Source of the DNA: Blattamonas nauphoetae
Taxonomy: Eukaryota > Preaxostyla > Oxymonadida
DNA: 20,975 bases
Reading direction: 5' to 3'
Assembly (NCBI GenBank): GCA_033064195.1
Contig: JARBJD010000715.1
Coordinates: 1-20,975, forward strand
Part shown: piece after piece, positions 1-7,985 of the stretch
Layout of the letters: each line of letters starts with the position of its first letter
Position numbering within the stretch: the stretch's first letter is position 1
Program-made: the position numbers and the translations under genes
The notes under the pieces: generated by a model
Told to the model about the DNA's origin: nothing
The model's input: only the letters and a program-made list of their open reading frames with translations
Database searches by the model: none

Positions 1-3
1 TGA

Positions 4-198
4 ACAAATTCATCCCCAGTTCCTGGAAATCATCAAAGATTTAAATCTTTCCTTGGTCGTTATTCCAAACATCTCAACATTTGTGAACGAACAGACAACT
101 GCATGTACCGAACAAGAACGGGAGATATCGGTAGATTCCAAACAGGACATATGTCTGAATATGCTCGATTCGCACACTTGGAGAAAGATATGAATTAA
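4..198 (+). pseudogene. C-terminal tail of an upstream element gene (partial)
   Basis: An open frame runs from the window edge to a stop at 196-198. It is rich in Arg, Cys and aromatic residues and reads more like protein than the other frames here (for example the stretch RTGDIGRFQTGHMSEYARF). It ends just before the promoter-like motif at 211-219. I do not recognise it. It belongs to the virus-like element by position. Too little is visible to assign a role, and another frame over the same bases is also open for 64 codons. Confidence 0.25.
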
Positions 199-210
199 AA
201 CAGTATATAT

Positions 211-219
211 TTTTATTTT
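211..219 (+). promoter_or_regulatory. T-rich start-proximal motif, copy 1
   Basis: TTTTATTTT with a flanking TATATA, about 10 nt before the first ATG that follows. It is the same motif as before the other plus-strand genes of the element, which suggests a transcription unit begins here. Confidence 0.4.
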
Positions 220-243
220 ATAGAAAGTGATGCACAATTCAAG

Positions 244-531
244 TTGTCCATTGAAACACACAAGTTCTTCTTCAACCCAACGTCAATCACCAACAATGTG
301 ATCATCGATATAAAGGATCAACTTCTGGAAGATCAAAACTCGAAGATCGAAATGAACAACGCGGAATGTCGAACAGACAATGTTCCAGGAACGTATGATC
401 CACCACCACCTGAGATCTACCCATCTGCACCAATCCAAAGTCGTTCAACCCACTTCGTGAGTACACATCCTCAACATTGCAGCATTCAAAGATCAATTAT
501 TGCTTGTTTACAAGAATGCATTTGCTTGTGA
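244..531 (+). pseudogene. Element gene, broken, unknown function
   Basis: An open frame of about 95 codons with a Pro-rich stretch (TYDPPPPEIYPSAP). PPxY-like and P-rich short motifs of this kind are found in some virion proteins that recruit host ESCRT factors, but that parallel is only suggestive. The product is part of the fossil element and is probably only a piece of a longer protein. No ATG sits at its 5' end, so the start is unknown. Confidence 0.3.
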
Positions 532-808
532 AAGAAACTACTGAATAATCCTATTGAACCATCGAAGAAACTGATCACAAACCAAAGGATTTATGTGCAC
601 TGATTGCACACTCACTGGGATCAATGATGTGGTGATCGAACTGGATGATTTGTCTGACAAGGCCTATGTCCCAATAAACTACCAATCTTCGAACAATTTC
701 AAGATTCTTGTTGGTGGAAAAGATATATGGCCTCCTTAACGAAGCACAACACTATACCTCAATTTATAAATTGACGAAGGCAATCCTCGAGAGGAAAATA
801 ATAATGAA

Positions 809-817
809 TTTTATTTT
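809..817 (+). promoter_or_regulatory. T-rich start-proximal motif, copy 2
   Basis: TTTTATTTT ends 5 nt before the ATG at 823, followed by an A-rich ACAAA leader. Spacing matches that of copies 3, 4 and 5. Confidence 0.5.
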
Positions 818-822
818 ACAAA

Positions 823-1026
823 ATGGCACCAGGAAGTTTCAACAAAAACTCAAAATATTGGAAACAGTTCTTCAATTCATCAAACCACGCCCATCCTGCA
901 GGTTGGAGGTGGCTTGCTCACAGACAAACAAATGTTTGGACAAAGGAGGAATCAGTGGTGGAATGGGAATGGACAAAGAATCAAGCAAACAAAGATGAAT
1001 CACTCAGAGCACCACAACACAGATGA
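823..1026 (+). pseudogene. Small element protein beginning MAPG
   Basis: A 67-codon frame starting at an ATG placed 5 nt after the T-rich motif. The N-terminus MAPG is shared with the next small gene at 1144. It is basic and Trp/Asn-rich, with no recognisable domain. The start is chosen because of the motif and the shared MAPG. Small basic proteins next to capsid genes are often minor virion components in Polinton-like elements; that role is inference. It belongs to the broken left part of the element. Confidence 0.3.
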
Positions 1027-1127
1027 TTGATTATGAACCTCCACGAAATGCTCGGTATGTTCATGATGACATGCCCCAGTCGTCAAATTCAAAATTCAAT
1101 TCAAAGGAAAATTTGTTTATGTTCTAG

Positions 1128-1137
1128 TTTTATTTTT
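1128..1137 (+). promoter_or_regulatory. T-rich start-proximal motif, copy 3
   Basis: TTTTATTTTT ends 6 nt before the ATG at 1144, with leader ACATAA. This spacing is the same as for copies 4 and 5. Confidence 0.6.
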
Positions 1138-1143
1138 ACATAA

Positions 1144-1427
1144 ATGGCACCAGGTTGGTTATCAAAATTAGCAGCAGTCGGAAAACATACTCAGAGTTGG
1201 AGCTCCATTTCTGAATCTCATTCCTTCTGTTGGACCACTGATTTCGAAGGTTGCACAGACAGGTGTTGGATGATTCCTGGAATCGGAAGCCGGAAAAAAG
1301 ATGGCTCAATATGAGCAAGCAATCAGAAGGAAATACACCAGTTGCACACAAACTCAGAGGAGAAATACTGAAGCTAGAAGAAAAGCTGAAGCCGAAAGCG
1401 AAGAAGAAGAAACTGAAAAAGAAATAA
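1144..1427 (+). pseudogene. Small minor-virion-like protein gene, broken
   Basis: Starts MAPGWLSKLAAVGK directly after the T-rich motif. The stretch encodes a hydrophobic/amphipathic segment and then a strongly charged Lys/Glu-rich tail near 1370-1427. A hydrophobic segment followed by a basic tail is the layout of membrane-active minor capsid proteins such as adenovirus pVI, but there is no sequence match I can claim. The gene is broken and is treated as a fossil part of the element. It lies immediately upstream of the first capsid-like gene. Confidence 0.35.
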
Positions 1428-1438
1428 GCATTATTGTT

Positions 1439-1448
1439 TTTTATTTTT
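1439..1448 (+). promoter_or_regulatory. T-rich start-proximal motif, copy 4
   Basis: TTTTATTTTT ends 6 nt before the ATG at 1455, with leader GATAAA. It fixes the start of the first capsid-like gene at 1455 rather than at non-ATG codons farther upstream. Confidence 0.6.
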
Positions 1449-1454
1449 GATAAA

Positions 1455-3314
1455 ATGAACTCACATATAACACATCTGACAAACAAAAGAACAGGAGCAT
1501 CATCATTGACTGGAAATACAACTGGATCAATCAAGTACACTCGAGATGATATTGGTCAAATACAACAACAACTCATGTCTGAACATCACATTAATTATCT
1601 TCTGAATGATGGAGCACACAGTACTTCCATTCAGGAATTAAAACCATCCGAGAATTCACGATTCTACAAAGGACAGGAAATAATCATTCCGTTGACTGGT
1701 AATCAAGACATTTGTCAAATCGATGATTCCTTCACTACGTTCACAATGACAGCAAGGCTTAAAGTGAACAATTGGAAGACAAATTCCAGTAAAAATGGAT
1801 CGTACATGAATGAGAGAATCTTCATATTCGTTGGACTCAAACATTCGGCATCAATCTTTCGTGACCTTACTGTTCTTCACAACAATCAGAGAATCATCAG
1901 CACAACAACTAATGACGTGTCAATGGAGTCTCACATCTACAATATGATCAAGCCAAAGAGTCAATTGGAGAATCGTAAACATTGTCACACACCTTGGCAG
2001 AATGCATGGAATCATGACGAATCTGTTGCTGGTGTTTATATTCCACTTTCTGATTTCACAACAACTTCTGGAACTGGAGTATTCAAAGACAGTATTGATG
2101 TACCTATTCGTGTGTCAATCAATCTTGAAGATCTTCTCATCTTCTCTGGAATGACTGACTATCCTGCGTGTCTCTTTGGAGATTTGAAACTGAGCGTTCA
2201 CATCAATGAAGATGCATTTGTGTGTTGTCCGGTTAATCCTGAACTCACTCTGAAGAACACACTTTCATTAATCGTTACTGGGACTGCTGCAGCACCTAAG
2301 ATAAAAGCATCAATTGCCGATTGTATTCAGCATCGTCCCTATTTCTTAAACAATCTCGTAACCTCATGCACAAAGAACTTCGTTCAAATTGGTTAATCAT
2401 TTCTGCAACCATCAGTTTCGAAAGACATTGTGTATTCATCAGCTGGTACAGTTACGACAGAACCAGAATACGTGGATCAGTACATCTCACTAAACATCAC
2501 CGAGTATCAAATTGATGATGTGTATTGCATGAGCTCTGGATACAATATGAAAGAAATTGCGAAAGAGAATCTCAAGAAAATGTATCAGGATCGTCCAGGA
2601 ACTATTCCAGCAGAAAAGATATCGTTCTATCCATTTCAGAAGACACCAACTGAAACAGGCATTAATTGCACTCAACAAATGGTGGTTGTTAATGCCAAGG
2701 ACATCATGCTTCTCTTCCGTCACTACGACAATGAAGTCACTTGTTTCCACAATCCAATGCAGAAGGATAGCCAAGTGAATCTACTCGACAAATACTATCC
2801 AGATCAACCGACAACAACAATTGGAGCTCGCTTCTATCAATTTGCATTATCGACTCTTAATCTCGATTCCTATCTAGCTGTTCCTGACGACTTGGAGCGA
2901 TCACTGACAGATTCTCTCGTTGAAGAGAAACTCACTGGTGATCAGAATTATCCCAATGAGACAATGACAAGAGTTCGACCGATTCATGACAACACTGACT
3001 TCCTTATGTGCTTTTCTACACAGAGAAGTGGGTGTCCAACGAACTGTAATGATTCCATCAGTTCCAAAGGAAACGTTCCTGTCACTTTAAGATCATATCC
3101 CATTCATCAAGGTAAGCTGGACACATACTACAATGTCTACAATCCAAGTCAAAGTGGTGGAAACATGACAACATTTACTCATCCTCCTGCACCAATTTTA
3201 GCAACAACCGCAACCACATGGTGGGTATTACGATACAGTAATGGCAAACCAAAAGTTGAGTACTATCCAAATCACACATTGAAAGCGTTGCACAAAGATT
3301 TAGGAATCTTGTAG
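1455..3314 (+). pseudogene. Capsid-like gene A of the virus-like element (broken)
   Basis: A capsid-sized coding region of about 620 codons, broken about once. It is related to the next gene (3367-5046). Both carry an FGxLxLxxHI/L segment in the first half (here FGDLKLSVHI), an IPL-rich strand before it, a FYQ motif in the second half (GARFYQFALS here, SPEFYQMMMV there), an I-H/K-QG motif (IHQGKLD here) and a similar end (PAPILATTATTWW here). Length and the alternating beta-strand pattern fit a double jelly-roll major capsid protein, the virion shell of Polinton-like viruses; that fold is inference, not shown. It follows the small MAPG genes and precedes its paralogue by about 50 bp. Confidence 0.5.
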
Positions 3315-3350
3315 AGACAAAACAGTAAAAGAAAATTATGATATTGTGTT

Positions 3351-3360
3351 TTTTATTTTT
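3351..3360 (+). promoter_or_regulatory. T-rich start-proximal motif, copy 5
   Basis: TTTTATTTTT within a longer T run, ending 6 nt before the ATG at 3367; leader CTATAA. Confidence 0.6.
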
Positions 3361-3366
3361 CTATAA

Positions 3367-5046
3367 ATGAGAAGTATCAGATCAAATCAATCCAAACCAA
3401 CATCGACATTAATTGAGCAAATCGAAGTCCAATCATACTTGCCAAAACAATGGGATTCAGAGCCACACATTTATTCCATCCAAGAAGTGCATCCAACGAA
3501 TCCACCTATGCCTTGCAGAATCGGAGATGAGATTGAAGTTCCACTGTGTTATGATGGTCATGATGTGACTGAGTTTGCGAAGAGTCATTTACGAATAGAT
3601 CTAACGATCACTGTTCCGTATGAGCAACCGACGACAGACAGAAACTACTACCCGAACATGTATGCAATGTTCAACGGATATAAGTCATCATCAGATGCAA
3701 TTCGAGATATGAGACTCGTCGACAGTAAAGGAAACATCATTGACAATACACTCCAGAATAATCATGTTCACGAATCATTTCTGTACCACACTTTCAAGTC
3801 TTATGAAGAGAAAAACAACATGAAGCATTGCTACAGTCTTTTTGAAAATGTTCAGAGAATGGATCCAAGTGTTTGTGGATGCTACTTTTCTCCAACTCCT
3901 AATACTGAAACAATGTTCCCAATTACAATTCCTCTGGTTATTCCGTTTGTGAATTTACTTCCACTGAGTACTTTTGATCAGTATCCAAATTCCATCTTTG
4001 GCAATTTACGTTTGAGATTTCATTTGACAACTGATTCACTTGTGTACTGTCAGATTCGAGTACCCACAGTCATTCGAAAAGGACTTGAACGATACGTGGA
4101 GAAAGATCCATTAGGAAAATATACTACACACAAATCTCATCACGCACTATTACAAGATGGAGAATTCACAAATGTGACTCAAGAATTCACACAAATCGGA
4201 AATCCAGTTTATCAATATTATACATATTCAGATCCAGATCCAAGTACTGGAATTGTGCATACTACAGTTAAATCAACCACTTCCACGGTTCTGAGTTCAT
4301 CGGTGGACAAAGTCACTTCTATTTGCTACGGATATCAAATCACTGATGCAACGAAGCAATCCCTCTTCAACACGTATTCAAAGACATTGTACGTCTTGAA
4401 AGCAGAAAGAATTGACACACAATCATTTCAATCATCTGCAAATGCAATGGGAGTGAGATCAAACATTAGTATCAAACTCAACAATCTCATGAATCTTATG
4501 TGCTTATTCCCCGATCGACCAAACGAGTGTACAGTCTTCAGAAATCCTCAATATGTTGGTCACTTCGAAATGCTAGGAAATAATTATCCCAATTTCCCAA
4601 TGTCAACAAACTCACCAGAGTTCTATCAAATGATGATGGTGAACGGTGATTTCATTGGCTGTTCTGCAACACAAGAGTTTGAGAATTCCATTTGTGAACC
4701 TCGCAACTACGTCTATGGTGGAAAGGAGAGCAGGAAACTGAGACCATCAACAGATGCAACTTCATTCACATTTATGGTTCCAACAGATCGAAGTGAAATT
4801 GCTGGTGGAGAAGAAGGCATATCGACAGCAGAATCAGTGAACATTGTCTTCAGAGGAACCCCAATCAAACAAGGCGAACCTGATCCATATTTCACATCAA
4901 CTCCAGAAGGACCTCCTCCGCCGATTCTAGCATTGCATCAAGCATCATATTGGCTGTTCTGGATTGAGAATGGACAACCACGAGTGCGATATGTCATTGA
5001 TCGCCGACTCCAAGAAGCGTATGAAGAAGTGAAGAGAGGATATTAA
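3367..5046 (+). CDS. Capsid-like protein B of the virus-like element (559 aa, whole)
   Basis: A continuous 559-codon frame starting at the ATG 6 nt after the T-rich motif. Residues near 180-225 hold a long beta-rich stretch (IPLVIPFVNLLPLSTF, then SIFGNLRLRFHL), and the last 60 residues (PPPILALHQASYWLFW) match the end of capsid-like gene A. The two genes look like an ancient tandem duplication; they are clearly diverged, not recent copies. The likely role is major or minor shell protein, perhaps forming mixed capsomers with A. Polinton-like viruses usually have a large double jelly-roll and a smaller single jelly-roll capsid protein; two large related ones is less usual. No signal peptide or membrane segment is visible. 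Confidence 0.55.
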   Translation: MRSIRSNQSKPTSTLIEQIEVQSYLPKQWDSEPHIYSIQEVHPTNPPMPCRIGDEIEVPLCYDGHDVTEFAKSHLRIDLTITVPYEQPTTDRNYYPNMYAMFNGYKSSSDAIRDMRLVDSKGNIIDNTLQNNHVHESFLYHTFKSYEEKNNMKHCYSLFENVQRMDPSVCGCYFSPTPNTETMFPITIPLVIPFVNLLPLSTFDQYPNSIFGNLRLRFHLTTDSLVYCQIRVPTVIRKGLERYVEKDPLGKYTTHKSHHALLQDGEFTNVTQEFTQIGNPVYQYYTYSDPDPSTGIVHTTVKSTTSTVLSSSVDKVTSICYGYQITDATKQSLFNTYSKTLYVLKAERIDTQSFQSSANAMGVRSNISIKLNNLMNLMCLFPDRPNECTVFRNPQYVGHFEMLGNNYPNFPMSTNSPEFYQMMMVNGDFIGCSATQEFENSICEPRNYVYGGKESRKLRPSTDATSFTFMVPTDRSEIAGGEEGISTAESVNIVFRGTPIKQGEPDPYFTSTPEGPPPPILALHQASYWLFWIENGQPRVRYVIDRRLQEAYEEVKRGY

Positions 5047-5092
5047 TGCATAGCATTTCTAGAATGACAGAGTCATATTACTAAATTGAATA

Positions 5093-5102
5093 TTTTATTT
5101 TT
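5093..5102 (+). promoter_or_regulatory. T-rich start-proximal motif, copy 6
   Basis: TTTTATTTTT followed by GTAGAAATCACAA and the ATG at 5116; the gap here is 13 nt, longer than for the other copies. Confidence 0.5.
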
Positions 5103-5115
5103 GTAGAAATCACAA

Positions 5116-5526
5116 ATGGTCAAGCGATACTTCTCAATTCAGAATTCTCACACTGCTCAACTCCCTCCTGATTTTACTAATTCAAGAAAACAAAAATATA
5201 TCTACTTTCTTGACTGCAAACTCATCCATGTGAAAGAAGAGATTAGTGATGCATCGACAGTCATTTCAAAAGATGTACCGCAGCACATAACAATCCATGG
5301 TGATTGGATCCAGACTGATGCATTCAATGATTCATATGTTGCTTTCTGCAATGAACAGATTGCGAAGCGAAAGAAGTGGGCATTAACTACTCGACAATCT
5401 ATTGTGAAGATCTGGTTCAAAGACAGTTCTGGTGAGTCAATCGAGATGGAAACATCAGAGACAATCAATGGAAAAATAATCAAAGAGTATTATGAATTTC
5501 TGGTTGATCTCATGTTGGAGTATTAG
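5116..5526 (+). CDS. 136-aa element protein, unknown function
   Basis: A complete frame of 136 codons beginning MVKRYFSIQN. It is a mixed alpha/beta, slightly acidic, soluble-looking protein with no membrane segment and no motif I recognise. The start is the first ATG after a T-rich motif. Its stop overlaps the 3' end of the convergent fibre-like gene by 17 bp, so the two transcripts must overlap or terminate within each other. By position it would be a late or virion-associated gene, but no function can be named. Confidence 0.55.
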   Translation: MVKRYFSIQNSHTAQLPPDFTNSRKQKYIYFLDCKLIHVKEEISDASTVISKDVPQHITIHGDWIQTDAFNDSYVAFCNEQIAKRKKWALTTRQSIVKIWFKDSSGESIEMETSETINGKIIKEYYEFLVDLMLEY

Positions 5527-6442
5527 TCATTGTGTCGATCAGTGAATTATATTTTTGGATCAGTTCATTGATGAGTGTCTGTTGTTGTCCGACGATAGAG
5601 GATAATTCCTGAATGGCTTTCACACAGAAGCAAGAGAGTTCTGCATAATCAACTTGAAGACAATCTGGATTGGAATCATTCACAACTTCAGGGAATATCT
5701 CTTGGATCTGTTGTGCAATCACACCAATGTGTTTCTTCTCACTTTCCTTCTTCAAGCATTCACATTTCTCTTTGCAATTCTTCAAGTGTTCTTCATCTGT
5801 CTCATTCTCTATTTGCTTTGTGACTTTGCTGATCTTCGAGTCGAATGTGTTGAACTGATACTGCACAATTTCGACTTTATTCAATTGTTCAAGAACATTA
5901 GGGTATGGAACAATATTCCTTTTGACTCTTCTGTCTGAAAGCTGAGAAAAACTTCCAGTTGATGATATTGAAAACACTCCTGAACCAGTATCCTCATCGT
6001 AGTAATACAATGCTGGTGTGTCACAGGGAGACCACATAATAATGCCATCACCATTGAACTGAATTCCAGATGTTTCTGCAATCGATTGCGAAATTGAAAT
6101 ACCAGACTTAAATGTTGAAGCCGGATATGTTCCAGGATACTTCGGAAGTGATCCTTCTGATATATTCCACTTCGCTCCATTCACATTGATCAATCCTCCA
6201 ATTTCTGGTGTTGCAATACCAGCTGAACAAGTGATTGATCCATTTGTTGAAACGACGTTTTGGATTGATGATATTGCTGTCTTGTGTGCTTCAGTTGTCT
6301 TCTTTAGTGTGTCGACTTCTTCCTGATTCGTTTCTAATTCCGTCTGTAGTGAGTGAATGACTGCTGCATTCTCAGTGATCGTCGAAAGATTATGATCAAT
6401 CATTTTCTCAATCATCTGTGAATTGTATTTTTGTCGATTCAT
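5510..6442 (-). CDS. Fibre-like protein with C-terminal Peptidase S74 chaperone
   Basis: 310 codons from the ATG at 6442 (MNRQKYNSQM); upstream in-frame codons lack an ATG. Residues about 20-65 form a heptad-like coiled coil, 66-160 are Gly/Ser-rich repeats of the beta-helix type seen in fibres, and 165-300 match the S74 intramolecular chaperone: LSDRRVKRNI at 168-177, IGVIAQQIQEIFPEVV at 239-254 and a YAELSCFCVKAIQEL segment before a final coiled coil. In this family the domain trimerises the fibre and then cuts itself off at the Ser of the S-D-x-R-x-K motif (here Ser169, with Lys174 in the expected place). The likely role is a receptor-binding or surface fibre of the virion. The gene faces the capsid genes. 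Confidence 0.8.
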   Translation of the reverse strand: MNRQKYNSQMIEKMIDHNLSTITENAAVIHSLQTELETNQEEVDTLKKTTEAHKTAISSIQNVVSTNGSITCSAGIATPEIGGLINVNGAKWNISEGSLPKYPGTYPASTFKSGISISQSIAETSGIQFNGDGIIMWSPCDTPALYYYDEDTGSGVFSISSTGSFSQLSDRRVKRNIVPYPNVLEQLNKVEIVQYQFNTFDSKISKVTKQIENETDEEHLKNCKEKCECLKKESEKKHIGVIAQQIQEIFPEVVNDSNPDCLQVDYAELSCFCVKAIQELSSIVGQQQTLINELIQKYNSLIDTMTNTPT

Positions 6443-6461
6443 TTTTGTTTGCTCTTTAATT

Positions 6462-6484
6462 GAAATTAAAAAAGACAAAAATAG
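6462..6484 (-). promoter_or_regulatory. T-rich motif before fibre-like gene
   Basis: On the minus strand this reads CTATTTTTG then a T run, 20-40 nt before the ATG at 6442. It resembles the plus-strand motif but is looser and lies farther from the start. Confidence 0.35.
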
Positions 6485-6526
6485 CCGTTGAGTAGTTCCT
6501 GTTCATGTTCGTGTGAGTTTCCTATG

Positions 6527-6812
6527 GACACCCCGATACCCCTTTGGGGACGATCTATCTCAATCCTTCTCAATGACTGCTACGCTCTCACAGAGAATAG
6601 CGAATTCCTTGAAGGGATAAGTCTTGGGTGGGCATGATTTACGGACAAATTCTTGGTAAAGAATCTGAAGCCAACATGAACCCCAGGGACAATCTTTCGA
6701 TCATCCGTCTCCAATCCAACCTTCAATTCGTTCTACGCATCAGTCACGAGGGCACCATTTTGCCTGAGTATCTTGGAACGTTACGTCGAGATCTCGCACT
6801 TGCACTAACTGG
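6527..6812 (+). repeat. Diverged direct repeat, copy 1
   Basis: About 285 bp that recurs at 7456-7715 in the same orientation. Long blocks are identical, for example AAGTCTTGGGTGGGCATGAT, CAACCTTCAATTCG and GGGCACCATTTTGCCTGAG; other stretches differ by substitutions and indels. The 73-aa open frame over this copy is not kept in the second copy, so the repeat is not conserved as protein. Its nature is unknown. Confidence 0.75.
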
Positions 6813-6882
6813 ACCTACTCTTCAAATGCAAAATAAAAAATTCAAATAAAAAAAATCAGCGTTCATTGTGTGAACACCCAAA

Positions 6883-7230
6883 TCATCCCAAATTCTTCTC
6901 TGAAAGAAAAGGAACCTGCTTGTACTCACCAACGAGCTCACAGTTGTACTTCCTCAGTTCATTCTCAACAAACGATTGAGTGTAGTGTCGACGTTGTGAC
7001 ATGTGTGGTCTGTTCCCTTGATTCCACAACTTTGGTTTTATCCTCCACTCAACACCTTCATGAACATAGATGACTGGGATATTGTGTCTGACATACTCAG
7101 AGACAAGTTCACAGTTCTCTTCTTTCATTGACTGAATCAAAGCTTGCTTGGCTTCTGTTCGACGTTTTTCGCTCCCCTTTGGAGGGTTCGAAGTCTTTTG
7201 CGAGACATATGTAGTATTCACTGTTGTCAT
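6883..7230 (-). CDS. 115-aa element protein with a duplicated motif
   Basis: The start ATG at 7230 follows a T-rich motif at 7250-7265. The protein is basic and has an internal duplication: NCELVSEYVRHNIPVIY near residue 40 and NCELVGEYKQVPFLSE near residue 95. Between them lies EGVEWRIKPKLWNQGNRP. The layout (ELxSEYxxxxxPVxY, then a G-x-x-W-x-x-x-P-x-x-L segment) resembles small tandem treble-clef-like repeats found in phage and giant-virus proteins next to nucleases. That likeness is from memory and not secure. The gene lies between the two ~270-bp direct repeats. Confidence 0.5.
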   Translation of the reverse strand: MTTVNTTYVSQKTSNPPKGSEKRRTEAKQALIQSMKEENCELVSEYVRHNIPVIYVHEGVEWRIKPKLWNQGNRPHMSQRRHYTQSFVENELRKYNCELVGEYKQVPFLSEKNLG

Positions 7231-7249
7231 TTAATACAAATTAAAAAAT

Positions 7250-7265
7250 CAAAAAAATAAAAATG
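7250..7265 (-). promoter_or_regulatory. T-rich motif before the 115-aa gene
   Basis: On the minus strand: CATTTTTATTTTTTTG, about 20 nt before the ATG at 7230. It contains the TTTTTATTTTT core seen before the plus-strand genes. Confidence 0.45.
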
Positions 7266-7353
7266 AAATGTGAAGTGAAGTGTTGAGAACTTTTTATTTT
7301 TTGTTCCTTGTTGTGCCAGCTTTCATCTTGCTTCTTTCTTTTTTGTTTCTTCC

Positions 7354-7436
7354 TTCCAAGTTTCATTTTTTCATTCATTCAATTTTTCAATCATTCATTT
7401 TTCAATCTTTCAATCATTCATCATTCAATTTTTCAA
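7354..7436. repeat. Imperfect TTCAATCATTCA tandem repeats
   Basis: T-rich stretch made of short variants of TTTTTCA and ATCATTCA. Simple-sequence DNA; an open frame across it is not evidence of a gene. Confidence 0.6.
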
Positions 7437-7455
7437 GTTTGTATGATTGTACCAT

Positions 7456-7715
7456 GAGACAACCCGATACTCCTTTGGGGATCACTCTATCATGATCCTA
7501 CTCAATGACTACTGCTGGCGAATTCCTTGAAGGGTTAAGTCTTGGGTGGGCATGATTTACGGGCACATCTAAGTGCGGCCAACATGAACCCCGGGGCGGA
7601 TTCCTAGAAATCCACCGTCTCCAATTCAACCTTCAATTCGTTCTACGCATTAGTCACGAGGGCACCATTTTGCCTGAGTATCAAGGGAAATTACGTCGAG
7701 GTTTCATACTTCAAC
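7456..7715 (+). repeat. Diverged direct repeat, copy 2
   Basis: Second copy of the sequence at 6527-6812, about 260 bp, same orientation. It lacks a short stretch present in copy 1 (the part around CTCTCACAGAGAATAG). It ends where a (GAATTTTT)n tract begins. Confidence 0.75.
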
Positions 7716-7716
7716 T

Positions 7717-7880
7717 TTTTTGGAAATTTTGAATTTTTGAATTTTTGAATTTTTTGAATTTTTGAATTTTTGAATTTTTTGAATTTTTGAATTTTTGAAT
7801 TTTTTGAATTTTTGAATTTTTTGAATTTTTTTGAATTTTTGAATTTTTTGAATTTTTTTGAATTTTTGAATTTTTGAAAT
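7717..7880. repeat. (GAATTTTT)n tract
   Basis: About 20 units of 8-10 bp of the type TTTTTGAA or TTTTTTGAA, then degenerate T-rich sequence to about 7980. The minus-strand Lys/Ile/Gln/Phe frame across it is a by-product of the repeat. Confidence 0.9.
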
Positions 7881-7985
7881 TTTCCTAAGTATTTTTTTTT
7901 GAAATTTTTTTTTGAATTTTGAATTTTTTAAATTTTGAAATTGTTTTGGCATTTTGAAACTTTTTCATTTTTTTTTGAAATTAAG

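Larger units (their letters stand above)
1..7268. mobile_element. Virus-like element, Polinton-like, right-hand part (fossil)
   Basis: Seen: a cluster of closely packed genes with little intergenic space, two tandem capsid-sized related proteins, a fibre-like protein with an S74 chaperone domain, and a shared T-rich motif before the starts. Plus-strand genes (to 5526) meet minus-strand genes (5510-7230) tail to tail. Inference: virion-gene module of a Polinton/Maverick-like or related integrated DNA virus of a protist. No polymerase B, integrase, ATPase or protease is in the window; they would lie left of position 1. No terminal inverted repeat was found, so the right boundary is approximate. 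The element is broken, with roughly four to six breaks, mostly in the left third; the genes from 3367 rightwards look whole. Confidence 0.6.

Noticed and set aside
5654-5938. Plus-strand 94-codon hydrophobic frame
   Set aside because: Antisense shadow of the fibre-like gene, whose S74 motifs fix the minus strand as coding.
6628-6849. 73-codon frame in direct repeat copy 1
   Set aside because: The frame is not kept in repeat copy 2, so the repeat is not conserved as protein.
7354-7436. Terminal inverted repeat of the virus-like element
   Set aside because: The repeats are short, direct and simple-sequence; no inverted partner is in the window.
7704-7952. Lys/Ile/Phe-rich 82-codon frame on the minus strand
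   Set aside because: It is the translation of the (GAATTTTT)n tract.
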